From CAVOEB01 sp965249645 (GTDB taxonomy: Bacteria; Pseudomonadota; Alphaproteobacteria; UBA828; JAPUJA01), in the NCBI GenBank assembly GCA_965249645.1, contig CBDFML010000010.1:186001-250000 (forward strand): a stretch of DNA of 64,000 nucleotides. The letters are read 5' to 3'. The translations under genes and the position numbers were made by a program. Shown here in pieces: positions 50,945 to 59,978 of the stretch. The notes beneath the pieces were generated by a model that saw only the letters and a program-made list of their open reading frames with translations, did no database searches and was not told the DNA's origin. Every line of letters starts with the position of its first letter. Position 1 is the first letter of the stretch.

Positions 50945-51781
50945 TTAGCCCTCGCGCACCATGATGGCGCGAAGCAGCGCGACGCGGCCTTCCTTGAGGT
51001 TCTGGGCGAGGTTTTCCAGCTTTACGGCAAAGTCCGGCCCCATGATCGCGCGCAGGCTGAGGGGTGGCGGGCCGCCGGCCTCGGCGATCTTGGCCCGGGT
51101 CGTGCGCAGCCAGTCGAGTGCCCAGGCGGTGGGATCCTCCCAGTGCTCGATGCGAAAGCCCGCGCCTTCGAGGTGGCCGCGCACGGCGTCCTGCTCGACC
51201 AGGTGGCTGATCTCGGGTCGGCTCGCCCAGGGCACGGGGTAGTGGGGATCGCCCGCGGGCCCGGCAATGATGTCGTAGAGCGCGAAGCGACCGCCGTTTT
51301 TAAGCACGCGGAAGATCTCGGCGTAAAGCGCGTCCTTGTCGGCGATGTTCATGGCGACATGCTGGGTCCAGGCAAGGTCGAACGCGCCATCGGCGTAGGC
51401 CATGGCGGTAGCGTCGCCGACCTCAATGGTGACGGAGCCGCCAAGCCCGACCCTGACCGAGAGCAGATCGGCGGTGCGGCAGAACTCGGGCGTGACGTCG
51501 ATGCCCGTGACCCGACAGCCATAGCGGTGCGCGAGCAGGCGCGCCGGCCCGCCGATGCCCGCGCCCACGTCGAGCACATGATCGCCCGGCTTCGGCCCCG
51601 CAAGCTCGGCCAGCGCCAGGGTCGCTTCGCGTCCGCCGAGATGAAATTCGTCGACCGCCGAGAGATCGTCGGGTGTGAGCGCGTCGGGATCCAGCCCCAT
51701 CGCCTTAGCCGCCCCGAGGATGGCGCCTTCGAGGTCGTCGTGGCCGTAATGGACGGCAACGGGGTCGTCGGTATTTTTCAT
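50945..51781 (-). CDS. SAM-dependent methyltransferase (class I, UbiE/dimethylglycine-methyltransferase-like)
   Basis: The 278-residue protein has DEFHLGGREATLALAELA followed by the SAM site VLDVGAGIGGPARLLA (motif I), an acidic GIDVT (motif II) and TQHVAMNIADK. This arrangement occurs in small-molecule N-, C- and O-methyltransferases, including glycine-sarcosine and dimethylglycine methyltransferases, but is not diagnostic. It starts 4 bases after the stop of the M24 gene at 51786, so it is very likely in the same transcript as the creatinase-like proteins. Confidence 0.85.
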   Translation of the reverse strand: MKNTDDPVAVHYGHDDLEGAILGAAKAMGLDPDALTPDDLSAVDEFHLGGREATLALAELAGPKPGDHVLDVGAGIGGPARLLAHRYGCRVTGIDVTPEFCRTADLLSVRVGLGGSVTIEVGDATAMAYADGAFDLAWTQHVAMNIADKDALYAEIFRVLKNGGRFALYDIIAGPAGDPHYPVPWASRPEISHLVEQDAVRGHLEGAGFRIEHWEDPTAWALDWLRTTRAKIAEAGGPPPLSLRAIMGPDFAVKLENLAQNLKEGRVALLRAIMVREG

Positions 51782-51785
51782 GGCG

Positions 51786-52994
51786 TCAGCGGATCTTGAG
51801 TTCGCGTTCGGTGCCGGGACCCAAAATGTCGCAGCCCGTCCGCGTGATCGTGATGCTCTCGGAGAAGCCGAGGCCCGCGCCGCGGGGCACGAAGATGCAA
51901 ATCGGGCAATGGAAGCACATGCCCGCCTTGAGCTCGCGCTCGATGCCTTCCGCGATATACATGGGCGCCTCGCCCCAGGTCGGCTGGTTGCTCATGCCGA
52001 TGGAATAACCGTACGCGCCGTGGAAGTAGATGTCCTTGCGCCGGCGCAGGAGCTTGCTCACGTCGCGCGCGACGTCGTGGCCGGTGCGGCCGGGTTTGGT
52101 GTGTTCGAGGATCAACTCGACGGTCGCGAGCGAGATGTCGGCCAAGCGGCGGACCTCGTCGGTCACGTGGCCGACCGCGGCGCTGCGCATCGCGGGCGCG
52201 TTGTAGCGGTGATAGGTGCCGGTGAATTCGAGATAGACCGAATCGCCCCGCTTGAGCGCATGGCGCTTGTAGGGCACGTGGGGCATCCAGCCGGTGCGCT
52301 CGCCGCTCATGATCATCGGGTCGGCCGACATCAGTTCGCTGCCCGAGCCGATCAGGGCGTGATGGCCGGCGGCGATCACGTCGTTGTCGGACCGGCCTTC
52401 GCCGATCTCGGCGAGGGCCGCGTTAAGCCCGCGCAGCGAAATCTCGCCCGCCTTGCGCATATAGGCGATCTCCTGGGCGCTCTTAATGATGCGGAGTTCC
52501 ATGATCAGGTCGGTGGTGTCGACGAATTCGGCGTTGGGCAGCATCTTCTGCAGGGTGAGAAAGCTACCGGTGTCGAACGCGCCCATCGTGAAGGTCTCGG
52601 GGTTGCGCATCTCGATGCCGATGCGATTGCCGTCGTAGCCGCGCTCGCGCAGCACTTGGCCGAGTTGGCTGCCCGTATCCTGGGCGTCGTACCAGCGGTA
52701 GAGCTCGATATCCTTGATCGTGCTCGATTGCAAGGCACAGCAGCCCTCCAACTCGGAGCAATGCAGTCCGACCGCGCCCTTGGCGGGCAGCAGGCCGACC
52801 GTGTAGCCCGACGGCATGGTGGTGTCATAACCCGTGAGGTAGCCCAGATTTTGCGTGAACGAAATCAGGTGCATGTCGATGCCGCGCCGGGCCATCGCTC
52901 TCTGGGCCTTCTTGACCCGCTTTGCGTATGCGGCGACGGGGAAGGGGAAATCGGGCTTGTAGGGCCTTTTTTTGAGTTCCTTGAGCAGATCCAT
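51786..52994 (-). CDS. M24-fold creatinase/DoeA-like protein, copy 2
   Basis: The 402-residue protein has the creatinase N-terminal domain (about 20-165) and the pita-bread M24 domain. Canonical dinuclear metal ligands are mostly replaced: LEFTG (E256) instead of the first Asp motif, YNAPAMRS instead of Y-x-D-x-x-R-T, GYSIGM instead of GHGIGL, and FHCPI in place of the E-P segment; only the SESITI glutamate (E379) remains. Creatinase and ectoine hydrolase DoeA are M24-fold enzymes of the same metal-free kind, so a C-N hydrolase rather than an aminopeptidase is likely. GAGGAC serves as ribosome site. A close paralog precedes it on the same strand. Confidence 0.88.
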   Translation of the reverse strand: MDLLKELKKRPYKPDFPFPVAAYAKRVKKAQRAMARRGIDMHLISFTQNLGYLTGYDTTMPSGYTVGLLPAKGAVGLHCSELEGCCALQSSTIKDIELYRWYDAQDTGSQLGQVLRERGYDGNRIGIEMRNPETFTMGAFDTGSFLTLQKMLPNAEFVDTTDLIMELRIIKSAQEIAYMRKAGEISLRGLNAALAEIGEGRSDNDVIAAGHHALIGSGSELMSADPMIMSGERTGWMPHVPYKRHALKRGDSVYLEFTGTYHRYNAPAMRSAAVGHVTDEVRRLADISLATVELILEHTKPGRTGHDVARDVSKLLRRRKDIYFHGAYGYSIGMSNQPTWGEAPMYIAEGIERELKAGMCFHCPICIFVPRGAGLGFSESITITRTGCDILGPGTERELKIR

Positions 52995-53130
52995 GGCATT
53001 CGTCCTCGTAGGGCTGAATTGGCGTGCTCGGGCGGCTCGCGACGAAATGGGAACCCGGATCGGCGCAGCTGTCAATGCGAGCCGGACGGGATGCAATAGC
53101 GGCCTTCAACAAATTTACGATGAGAACGAA

Positions 53131-53173
53131 GCGGCGCCCTCATGGGTCGATAGGTTCGCCATGAGGACGCCGC
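53131..53173 (-). terminator. Large hairpin between the two M24 genes
   Basis: GCGGCGCCCTCATG (53131-53144) and CATGAGGACGCCGC (53160-53173) form a 14-base-pair stem around a 15-base loop. The single non-matching position is a G-U pair only in the minus-strand RNA, which agrees with the direction of the genes. It begins 11 bases after the stop of the first M24 gene. No strong U-run follows, so it could be an attenuator, a processing or stability element, or a Rho-assisted terminator. Confidence 0.5.
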
Positions 53174-53184
53174 CGGATCAAGAG

Positions 53185-54393
53185 TCAGCGGATCCGAAGC
53201 TCGCGTTCGGTGCCCGGTCCCAAGGTCTCGCAACCCTGGCGCGTGATCGTGATGCTTTCCGAAAAGCCCACGCCTGCGCCGCGGGGAACGAACAGGCAGA
53301 TCGGGCAATGGAAGCACATGCCCGCCTTGAGCTCGCGCTCGATACCTTCGGCGATGTACATGGGCGCTTCGCACCAACTCGGCTGATGGCCCATGCCGAT
53401 GGAATAGCCGAACGCGCCGTGGAAGTAGATGTCCTTGCGTTTGCGCAGAACCTTGCCCACGTCGCGGGCGACATCGTGGCCCGTGCGCCCCGGCTTGGCG
53501 TGCTGGAGGATCAACTCGACGGTTTCGATCGAGGTGTCCGCAAGCCGGCGGACCTCCTTGGTCGCCACGCCCACCGCGGCACTGCGCATGGTCGGCGCGT
53601 TGTAGCGGTGATAGGTGCCGGTGTATTCGAGATAGACCGAATCGCCCCGCTTGAGAACGTCGCGCTTATATGGCACGTGGGGCATCCAGCCGGTCCGTTC
53701 GCCGCTGATAATCATCGGGTCGATCGACATCAGCTCGCTGCCGCTGGCAATCAGTGCGTGATACCCGGCGGCGGCCACGTCGTTGTCCGATTTGCCTTCG
53801 CCGACCTCGGCGAGGGAGGCGAACAGGCCGCGCAGCGAAATTTCGCCCGCCTTTCGCATATAGGCGAGCTCCCGGGCGCTCTTGATGATGCGAAGCTCTA
53901 GGATGAGATCGGTGGTATCGACGAACTCGGCGTTGGGCAGCATCTTCTTGAGCGTGAGAAAGCTGCCGACATCGAAGGCGCCGACCGTAAAGGTCTCGGG
54001 GTTGCGCATCTCGATCCCGATGCGCTTGCCGTCATAGCCGCGATCGCGCAACACCTTGCCGAGTTGGCTGCCCGTGTCCTGTGCGTCGTACCAGCGGTAG
54101 AGTGCGATATCCTTGATCGTGCTCGATTGCAGGGCGCAGCAGCCCTCGAGTTCGGAACAGTGTAGCCCGACCGCGCCCTTGGCGGGTAGCAGGCCAACCG
54201 TGTAGCCTGACGGCATGGTCGTGTCGTAGCCCGTGAGATAACCCAAATTGGGAGTGAGCGAGATCAGGTGCATGTCGATGCCGCGCCGCGCCATTGCTTT
54301 CTGGGCCTTTTTGACCCGCTTCGCATAGTCGGCGACGGGGAAGGGGAAGTCGGGCTTGTAGGGTTTTTTCTTGAGCTGCTTGAGCAGGTTCAT
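53185..54393 (-). CDS. M24-fold creatinase/DoeA-like protein, copy 1
   Basis: The 402-residue protein is the same length as, and nearly collinear with, the product of 51786-52994; they share long identical blocks such as YLTGYDTTMPSGYTVGLLP and GERTGWMPHVPYKR. The same metal-ligand replacements occur (LEYTG, YNAPTMRS, GYSIGM, FHCPI). The ATG at 54393 follows GAGGAGA. Upstream lies a decayed third copy. Two intact, recently duplicated genes followed by a methyltransferase gene form the unit. The specific C-N bond cleaved is unknown. Confidence 0.88.
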   Translation of the reverse strand: MNLLKQLKKKPYKPDFPFPVADYAKRVKKAQKAMARRGIDMHLISLTPNLGYLTGYDTTMPSGYTVGLLPAKGAVGLHCSELEGCCALQSSTIKDIALYRWYDAQDTGSQLGKVLRDRGYDGKRIGIEMRNPETFTVGAFDVGSFLTLKKMLPNAEFVDTTDLILELRIIKSARELAYMRKAGEISLRGLFASLAEVGEGKSDNDVAAAGYHALIASGSELMSIDPMIISGERTGWMPHVPYKRDVLKRGDSVYLEYTGTYHRYNAPTMRSAAVGVATKEVRRLADTSIETVELILQHAKPGRTGHDVARDVGKVLRKRKDIYFHGAFGYSIGMGHQPSWCEAPMYIAEGIERELKAGMCFHCPICLFVPRGAGVGFSESITITRQGCETLGPGTERELRIR

Positions 54394-54440
54394 GATCGTC
54401 TCCTCGTGTGGCGTTCTCGTGTTGGTGTAGGGGTGCCGCG

Positions 54441-54590
54441 CTAACGCACGACCAATTCGCGCAGCACGCCGGGCGAGAGCATTTCGCAGCCGCTCTCGGT
54501 GACCGCGATGCTCTCGGAGAAACCGGCGCCGAACCGCGCGGGCATGCTGTAGCTTTTGGCAAGGCGGAACACATGCCGGGCTGAAGGCAG
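54441..54590 (-). pseudogene. C-terminal remnant of a third M24 creatinase-like gene
   Basis: Reading the minus strand to a TAG at 54443 gives CLQPGMCFRLAKSYSMPAR followed by FGAGFSESIAVTESGCEML and SPGVLRELVVR. This matches the final 45 or so residues of the two intact genes (KAGMCFHCPI, GAGVGFSESITITRQGCETL, GTERELRIR). No start codon or N-terminal domain precedes it; homology ends near 54590 and ubiA ends at 54651. It is the 3' end of an otherwise deleted copy, more diverged than the two intact genes are from one another. Confidence 0.75.
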
Positions 54591-54650
54591 CTTACAATGA
54601 AAGGCGCGGCGGATGGAATGGTGCGCGCGATCCGCCTCGGCCGATCGGTT

Positions 54651-55565
54651 TTAGCCGACCAGTGCACTAAGCAGCAGGCCGACGAAGAGAATCCAGCCGA
54701 CCCAGGCGTTGGACTTGAATTTGGCGAGGCAGTCGGCGGGATCGTCGAGATAGACGAAGAGGATTTGCCACGCAAAGGCCAGCGCGACGATGCCGAGGCC
54801 CGCATACCACGGCCAGTGCATGCCCGCGAGCGCACCCGCGCCAGCGAGAAAGGCGAGCGCGAGGCCGTAGAAGACTGCCAACGCGCCTAGGGTGTTCTCG
54901 CCCAGTGCCAGGGCCGAAGACTTCACTCCGACCAGGATGTCATCCTCCTTGTCCTGATGGGCGTAGATGGTGTCGTAGCCGATGGTCCAGAAAATCGCGC
55001 CGAGATAAAGCAACCCGGCGGGCCAGTCGAGGCTTCCGGTGGCTGCCGCCCAGCCCAGCAGCGCGCCCCAGTTGAAGGTCAGGCCGAGAACCGCCTGGGG
55101 CCACCAGGTCACTCGCTTGGCGAAGGGATAGGACGCGACAAGGACGAGCGAGCCCGCACCAAGACAGACCGCAAACCAGTTGAAGCTGAACAGGACACCC
55201 GCGCCTACCGCGAGCAGGGCGGCGAGAAAGAGAGCCGCGCCGAGCAGGCCAACCTCGCCCGAGGCGAGCGGTCGGGCGGCGGTGCGCGCCACTTGCGAGT
55301 CGATCTTGCGGTCGGCCATGTCGTTGACCACGCAGCCGGCCGCGCGCATGACCATTGCGCCCACCGCGAACAGCGCAAGCAGGCCGAGGTCGGGCTTGCC
55401 GCCGCCGGCCATGGCGAGGCTCCAGGCGCCGGGCCAAAACAGCAGCCACACGCCGATCGGTTGATGCGCCCGGGCGAGCCTGAGATAGGGGCGCACGGGC
55501 GCCGGCGTATGCCTGTCGATCCAGCTTGACGCACTGGTGCGGGGCTCTGGGGCCGTCTCGGTCAT
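54651..55565 (-). CDS. ubiA: 4-hydroxybenzoate polyprenyltransferase
   Basis: The 304-residue membrane protein has both aspartate-rich motifs of the family, NDMADRKID and DTIYAHQDKEDD, and about eight membrane segments. It joins the polyprenyl chain to 4-hydroxybenzoate in ubiquinone synthesis. The ATG at 55565 is the start at which homology begins; an earlier frame opening overlaps the divergent rsmE gene. Confidence 0.96.
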   Translation of the reverse strand: MTETAPEPRTSASSWIDRHTPAPVRPYLRLARAHQPIGVWLLFWPGAWSLAMAGGGKPDLGLLALFAVGAMVMRAAGCVVNDMADRKIDSQVARTAARPLASGEVGLLGAALFLAALLAVGAGVLFSFNWFAVCLGAGSLVLVASYPFAKRVTWWPQAVLGLTFNWGALLGWAAATGSLDWPAGLLYLGAIFWTIGYDTIYAHQDKEDDILVGVKSSALALGENTLGALAVFYGLALAFLAGAGALAGMHWPWYAGLGIVALAFAWQILFVYLDDPADCLAKFKSNAWVGWILFVGLLLSALVG

Positions 55566-55647
55566 GGTGGGTGCAACCTCCGGGTTGGTGATAGACTCTG
55601 ACCGGAATGAACTCAAGGACTGGTGTGAACACAGGCTCGGCCCGCGC

Positions 55648-56430
55648 ATGACCGCCGATCGCAAACCGCCCGCCGATCCCGCCCGAATCCGCCTGTTCAC
55701 GCCCCAGCCGCTGACGGCGGGCGAGAAAGTGGCGCTCGACACGGGCCAGGCGCATTACCTGGGCCGGGTGATGCGTAAAAGTCAGGGCGATGCGGTGCGT
55801 TTGTTCAACGGCCACGACGGCGAATGGCACGCCGTGATCATTGACCTCGCACGCAACCGGGCAAGCGTGGCTTGCGAGAAGTGCCTGGTGCCCCAGAGCG
55901 CTGAGCCCGACCTGTGGCTTCTGTTTGCACCCATCAAGTTCGGCCGGATCGATTTTCTGGCGGCCAAGGCAACCGAACTGGGGGTCGCAGCGCTGGGTGC
56001 GGTGATGACCGAGCACACAAAGGTCGCGCGGGTCAACGAGGATCGCTTGCGTGCCAACGCCATCGAAGCAGCGGAGCAGACCGGCCGGCTCTCGGTGCCC
56101 GACGTGCTGGCGACGCGGTCGCTCGATGCAGTGCTCGCCGGCTGGGTGCCGAGCCGTCGGCTGTTGCTGTGCGACAAAACCGGAGGGGCGCCGATCGCGG
56201 AGGCGCTGGGCACAGCCCGAGCGAGCGGCGCGCGGGCAGCGCCGTGGGCGGTGCTGATCGGTCCCGAAGGCGGTTTCTCCAGCACCGAGCTTGCCGCGCT
56301 TCGAGAGAGGCCCGAGGTGCTCCGGGTTTCGCTCGGGCCCAGGCTGCTTCGCGCCGACACGGCGGCTCTCGCCGCGCTCGCCTGCTGGCAAGCGATCCTG
56401 GGCGACTGGCCCGGCGACGGCTCCGAATAA
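55648..56430 (+). CDS. rsmE: 16S rRNA (uracil1498-N3)-methyltransferase
   Basis: The 260-residue SPOUT-class protein has an N-terminal PUA-like part (HYLGRVMRKSQGDAVRLFNG) and the C-terminal knot with LIGPEGGFSSTE and SLGPRLLRADTA, which bind SAM. The ATG at 55648 lies 82 bases from the divergent ubiA start; its ribosome site is weak. gshA follows after 79 bases. Confidence 0.94.
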   Translation: MTADRKPPADPARIRLFTPQPLTAGEKVALDTGQAHYLGRVMRKSQGDAVRLFNGHDGEWHAVIIDLARNRASVACEKCLVPQSAEPDLWLLFAPIKFGRIDFLAAKATELGVAALGAVMTEHTKVARVNEDRLRANAIEAAEQTGRLSVPDVLATRSLDAVLAGWVPSRRLLLCDKTGGAPIAEALGTARASGARAAPWAVLIGPEGGFSSTELAALRERPEVLRVSLGPRLLRADTAALAALACWQAILGDWPGDGSE

Positions 56431-56509
56431 CACGGCACGGTGCGCGCTTGCCGAGCGGACCTATTCGGGCTAATGGTTGCGCCTCTTTGCCCTCCGCAAG
56501 GTTTATGTG

Positions 56510-57874
56510 ATGTCTGGATCCTTCCCCGCCAACGCCGAGCCCGTGACCGAAACGAGACAGCTGGTCGAGTATCTGGCTGCGGGCTGCAAGCCGCGGGCGC
56601 GCTGGCGGATCGGCACCGAGCACGAGAAGTTCGGCTACCGGCTCGACGATTTCAGCCCGGTGCCCTACGTGGGGAAGAGCGGTATCGGCGCGATACTCGA
56701 GGGCCTGACGCGGTTCGGCTGGCAGCCGGTGCGCGAGGGCGAGAATATCATCGCTCTGACCATGGACGGCCAGTCGGTCACTCTCGAGCCCGGCGGACAG
56801 TTCGAGCTCTCCGGCGCGCCCGTGCGCACGCTGCACGAAACCTGTGCCGAGGTCCACGACCATCTCGATCAAGTCAAGGTGGTGGCTGCCGAGCTGGGGC
56901 TGGGCTTTCACGGCCTGGGTTTTCGCCCGAAATCGACCCGCGACGAGGTCCACTGGATGCCCAAGGGGCGCTACGCCATCATGCGCCGTTACATGCCGAC
57001 CAAGGGCAATCTCGGGCTCGACATGATGACCCGGACCTGTACGGTCCAGGTCAATCTCGATTTCGAGTCGGAAGCCGACATGGTGAAGAAATTCCGCGTC
57101 GGGCTGGCGCTCCAGCCGGTGGCGACCGCATTGTTCGCGAACTCGCCCTTTGTCGAGGGCAAGCCGTCGGGCTATCTGAGTTATCGCAGCCATGTCTGGA
57201 CCGACACCGACCCCGACCGCTGCGGCACCCTCCCCTTCGTCTTCGAGGATGGCATGGGTTTCGAGCGTTATGTCGAGCATGTGCTCGACGTGCCGATGTA
57301 TTTCGTCTACCGCGACAGCACTTATATCGATGCCTCGGGCCAGTCGTTCCGCGACTTCCTGGCGGGCGAGTTGCCGGCCCTGCCCGGCGAGAGGCCCCGG
57401 ATGTCGGACTGGGAGAATCATCTGACCACGCTGTTTCCCGAGGTGCGGCTGAAGCAGTTCATCGAAATGCGCGGTGCCGACGGAGGTCCGTGGGGCCGGC
57501 TCTGCGCTCTGCCCGCGCTCTGGGTCGGGCTGCTCTACGATGCGGAATCCCTCGACGGAGCATGGCAGCTGGTCGAGGACTGGAGCGCGGACGAGCGCGA
57601 GGCGATGCGCAACGCGGTAACGAAGACCGGGCTTAAGACGCCGTTTCGCAACGCCACGCTGCGCGAGTTGGCGCTCGAAATGCTGGCGCTGGCCCGCGCG
57701 GGCCTCGCGCGTCGCGCCATCATCGGCGGCTCGGGGCGCGACGAATGCCACTTCCTCGATACCCTCGACGCCATCGCCGCCTCGTGCCGAACCCCGGCCG
57801 AGGATCTGCTCGACGCCTATCACAGTCGTTGGAAACAGTCCGTCGACCCGCTGTTTCTCGAATACGCGTATTAG
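56510..57874 (+). CDS. gshA: Glutamate--cysteine ligase (plant/alphaproteobacterial type)
   Basis: The 454-residue enzyme of the GCS2 type contains IGTEHEKFGYR, EPGGQFELSGAP, MPKGRYAIMRRYMP, DMMTRTCTVQVNLDF and MRGADGGPW. It makes gamma-glutamylcysteine, the first step to glutathione. The ATG at 56510 has AAGG 8 bases upstream; a TTG at 56477 is in frame but less likely. It is convergent with tldD, separated by 129 bases with a GC hairpin. Confidence 0.95.
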   Translation: MSGSFPANAEPVTETRQLVEYLAAGCKPRARWRIGTEHEKFGYRLDDFSPVPYVGKSGIGAILEGLTRFGWQPVREGENIIALTMDGQSVTLEPGGQFELSGAPVRTLHETCAEVHDHLDQVKVVAAELGLGFHGLGFRPKSTRDEVHWMPKGRYAIMRRYMPTKGNLGLDMMTRTCTVQVNLDFESEADMVKKFRVGLALQPVATALFANSPFVEGKPSGYLSYRSHVWTDTDPDRCGTLPFVFEDGMGFERYVEHVLDVPMYFVYRDSTYIDASGQSFRDFLAGELPALPGERPRMSDWENHLTTLFPEVRLKQFIEMRGADGGPWGRLCALPALWVGLLYDAESLDGAWQLVEDWSADEREAMRNAVTKTGLKTPFRNATLRELALEMLALARAGLARRAIIGGSGRDECHFLDTLDAIAASCRTPAEDLLDAYHSRWKQSVDPLFLEYAY

Positions 57875-57968
57875 AGCGAGCTAAATTCGAGGGATTTCAT
57901 CTTGGTTTTTTCACGCACGGTAGCGAACCTGACGATTCGCGCCCTTGCGGGCACGCCGCAGTAGCGAC

Positions 57969-57986
57969 GGGCTGCGGTCGCAGCCC
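57969..57986. terminator. GC-rich hairpin between convergent gshA and tldD
   Basis: GGGCTGC and GCAGCCC pair around the loop GGTC (57969-57986). The convergent position suggests a bidirectional transcription barrier, though no T-run is present. Confidence 0.35.
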
Positions 57987-58003
57987 TGGCGGATTACGCC
58001 GCT

Positions 58004-59437
58004 TTAGCTCTCGGTGCCGCCTACGGTGAGGTTTTCGATCAGCAGGGTAGGTAGACCGACGCCCACGGGCACGCCCTGGCCGGCTTTGCCGCAGGTGCCG
58101 ATGCCCGGATCGAGCGCCATGTCGTTGCCGATGCCGGTAACCCGAGTAAGCACGTCGGGGCCGTTGCCGATCAGGCTCGCACCCTTGACCGGGGCGCCGA
58201 TCTTGCCGTTTTCGATGCGATAGGCCTCGGACGCGGAAAACACGAACTTGCCCGACGTGATGTCGACCTGGCCGCCGCCGAAATTGACCGCGTAGAGCCC
58301 GTTCTTCACCCGCCCGATCAGTTCCTCGGGCTCGGCCTCGCCGGCCAGCATGAAGGTGTTGGTCATGCGCGGCAAGGGCTGGTGGGCGAAACTTTCGCGC
58401 CGGCCGTTGCCGGTGGGCGCCATATCCATGAGGCGCGCGTTCATGCGGTCCTGCAGGTACCCGCGCAAGATTCCGTCCTCGATCAGCACCGTGCGCGAGG
58501 CGGGCGTGCCCTCGTCGTCGATGGTGAGCGAGCCGCGCCGGGACTCCAGCGTGCCGTCGTCGATCACGGTGACGCCGGGGCTCGCGACCCGCTCGCCGAT
58601 CAGCCCGGCAAACGCCGATGTTTTCTTGCGGTTGAAATCGCCCTCGAGACCGTGGCCGATCGCCTCGTGGAGCAGGATGCCGGGCCAGCCAGGGCCGAGT
58701 ACGACGTCCATCTCACCCGCAGGCGCGGGTGTCGAATCGAGGTTGACCAGCGCCTGGCGCAACGCCTCGTCGGTCTGTGCCCGCCAGCGTTCGGGGTCGA
58801 GGAATTCCGCGTAACCAACCCGGCCGCCGACGCCGTGGCTGCCGGTTTCCTGGCGCTCGCCCGCGCCGACCACCACCGAGACGTTGAGGCGCACCAGGGG
58901 GCGGATGTCGGCGAGACGCTCGCCGCCCGCGTGGATGATCTGAACCGCCTGCCACGAACCGGTGAGCGAGGCCATGACCTGGCGAACCCGGGGATCCTTC
59001 GCCCGGGCGTAGGCGTCGATCGCGGCCAAAAGCGCGGTTTTGGCCGCGACGTCGAGCTCCGCCAGGGGACTCGCCTCGCTGTAGAGCGCGCGGTTGGTCG
59101 ATGCGGGCGCCGACTCGAGGCAGCCGCCATGGCCGTCGGCGACGGCGCGCACCGTACCGGCGGCGCGCGCGAGCGCGGCTTCGGAAATCTCGGAGGCGTG
59201 GGCGTAGCCCGTCGCCTCGCCTGCCACAGCGCGCAGGCCGAAACCGCAGGTCGTGTCGAAATTGGCGGTCTTGAGCCGGCCGTCGTCGAAGGCGAAGGAT
59301 TCCGACTGATTGTATTCGAGGAACAGCTCGCCGTCGTCCGCGCCGGCCAGCGCGTCGTCCACCCGGCGCACGACGGCTTCCGGCTCGAGCCCGCTGCGGG
59401 CGAAAAACAGCTCGTCGGTAGCGGCGAGATCGCTCAT
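58004..59437 (-). CDS. tldD: TldD-type zinc peptidase
   Basis: The 477-residue protein contains the zinc motif HEAIGH in LLHEAIGHGLEGD, and GTPASRTVLIEDGILRGYLQDR, typical of TldD. It is the catalytic partner of PmbA/TldE (encoded at 44657). The ATG at 59437 has AGGAGGG 8 bases upstream, a near-perfect ribosome site; the open frame extending to 59914 is non-coding. Genomic placement next to the coxB operon is common in Rhodospirillales. Confidence 0.95.
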   Translation of the reverse strand: MSDLAATDELFFARSGLEPEAVVRRVDDALAGADDGELFLEYNQSESFAFDDGRLKTANFDTTCGFGLRAVAGEATGYAHASEISEAALARAAGTVRAVADGHGGCLESAPASTNRALYSEASPLAELDVAAKTALLAAIDAYARAKDPRVRQVMASLTGSWQAVQIIHAGGERLADIRPLVRLNVSVVVGAGERQETGSHGVGGRVGYAEFLDPERWRAQTDEALRQALVNLDSTPAPAGEMDVVLGPGWPGILLHEAIGHGLEGDFNRKKTSAFAGLIGERVASPGVTVIDDGTLESRRGSLTIDDEGTPASRTVLIEDGILRGYLQDRMNARLMDMAPTGNGRRESFAHQPLPRMTNTFMLAGEAEPEELIGRVKNGLYAVNFGGGQVDITSGKFVFSASEAYRIENGKIGAPVKGASLIGNGPDVLTRVTGIGNDMALDPGIGTCGKAGQGVPVGVGLPTLLIENLTVGGTES

Positions 59438-59978
59438 GAAAATACCCTCCTGAGATGGCTGCCCGGGCGACGGCGCGTGCGTACACTGTATATAGGCAAT
59501 TTGTTCGGTCTGGAAACCGAAAGACGTTGCGATTCGCGGAATGCGGGGGCGATGGGCCGGTCCGGGGCAAATCATCGCAGGCCGGGGGCGGGTCCAGATG
59601 GGGCTCAAAGTCGGCTGACGATGGGCAGCCCGGCCCCCAGTGAAGCGGTTACGGCGTGTGCGGGAACCTCCGATCACGTACCGAACCCGGCGAATGCGGG
59701 CGGAAATACTGGGGATTTTGCGTCCCGTCCGGCCTGTCTTAAGGCCCGGATGCGGGGTCACGGGCAGAGCGGTCGCCGGGGCCGTGCCGACACCCGATTC
59801 TCGAGTGCTACAGTGGGTTTCCTCGGGCTTGTGCTTCGCCGCGTCGATGTGTAGTTTCAGGGCCACCGGGGGTGCGGCTGAGCTCCGAGGAGCCGGAATA
59901 CTGCGATGCCCCAATGGGCCGTTGTCGAGCGCCGGTCTGCGGGCGTTTCATGAGGTTCAGTCACTGAAGGACGGTGCG
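59438..59978. other. Divergent tldD / coxB intergenic region
   Basis: These 541 bases have no gene I can support, although the coxB frame remains open upstream to 59640. TATATA occurs near 59,490, usable by tldD on the minus strand. A possible coxB -10, TACAGT, lies near 59,810 with a weak GCCGAC -35 at 17 bases. AAGGA 8 bases before 59979 is the coxB ribosome site. The length suggests a long coxB leader or an additional regulator site. Confidence 0.4.

Noticed and set aside
56033..57823. Minus-strand frame of 596 codons opposite rsmE and gshA
   Set aside because: Spans two confident genes on the other strand and shows only shadow composition.
59640..59978. N-terminal extension of coxB in the same frame
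   Set aside because: The added residues are Arg/Pro-rich without homology and precede the signal peptide; AAGGA and the ATG at 59979 define the start.
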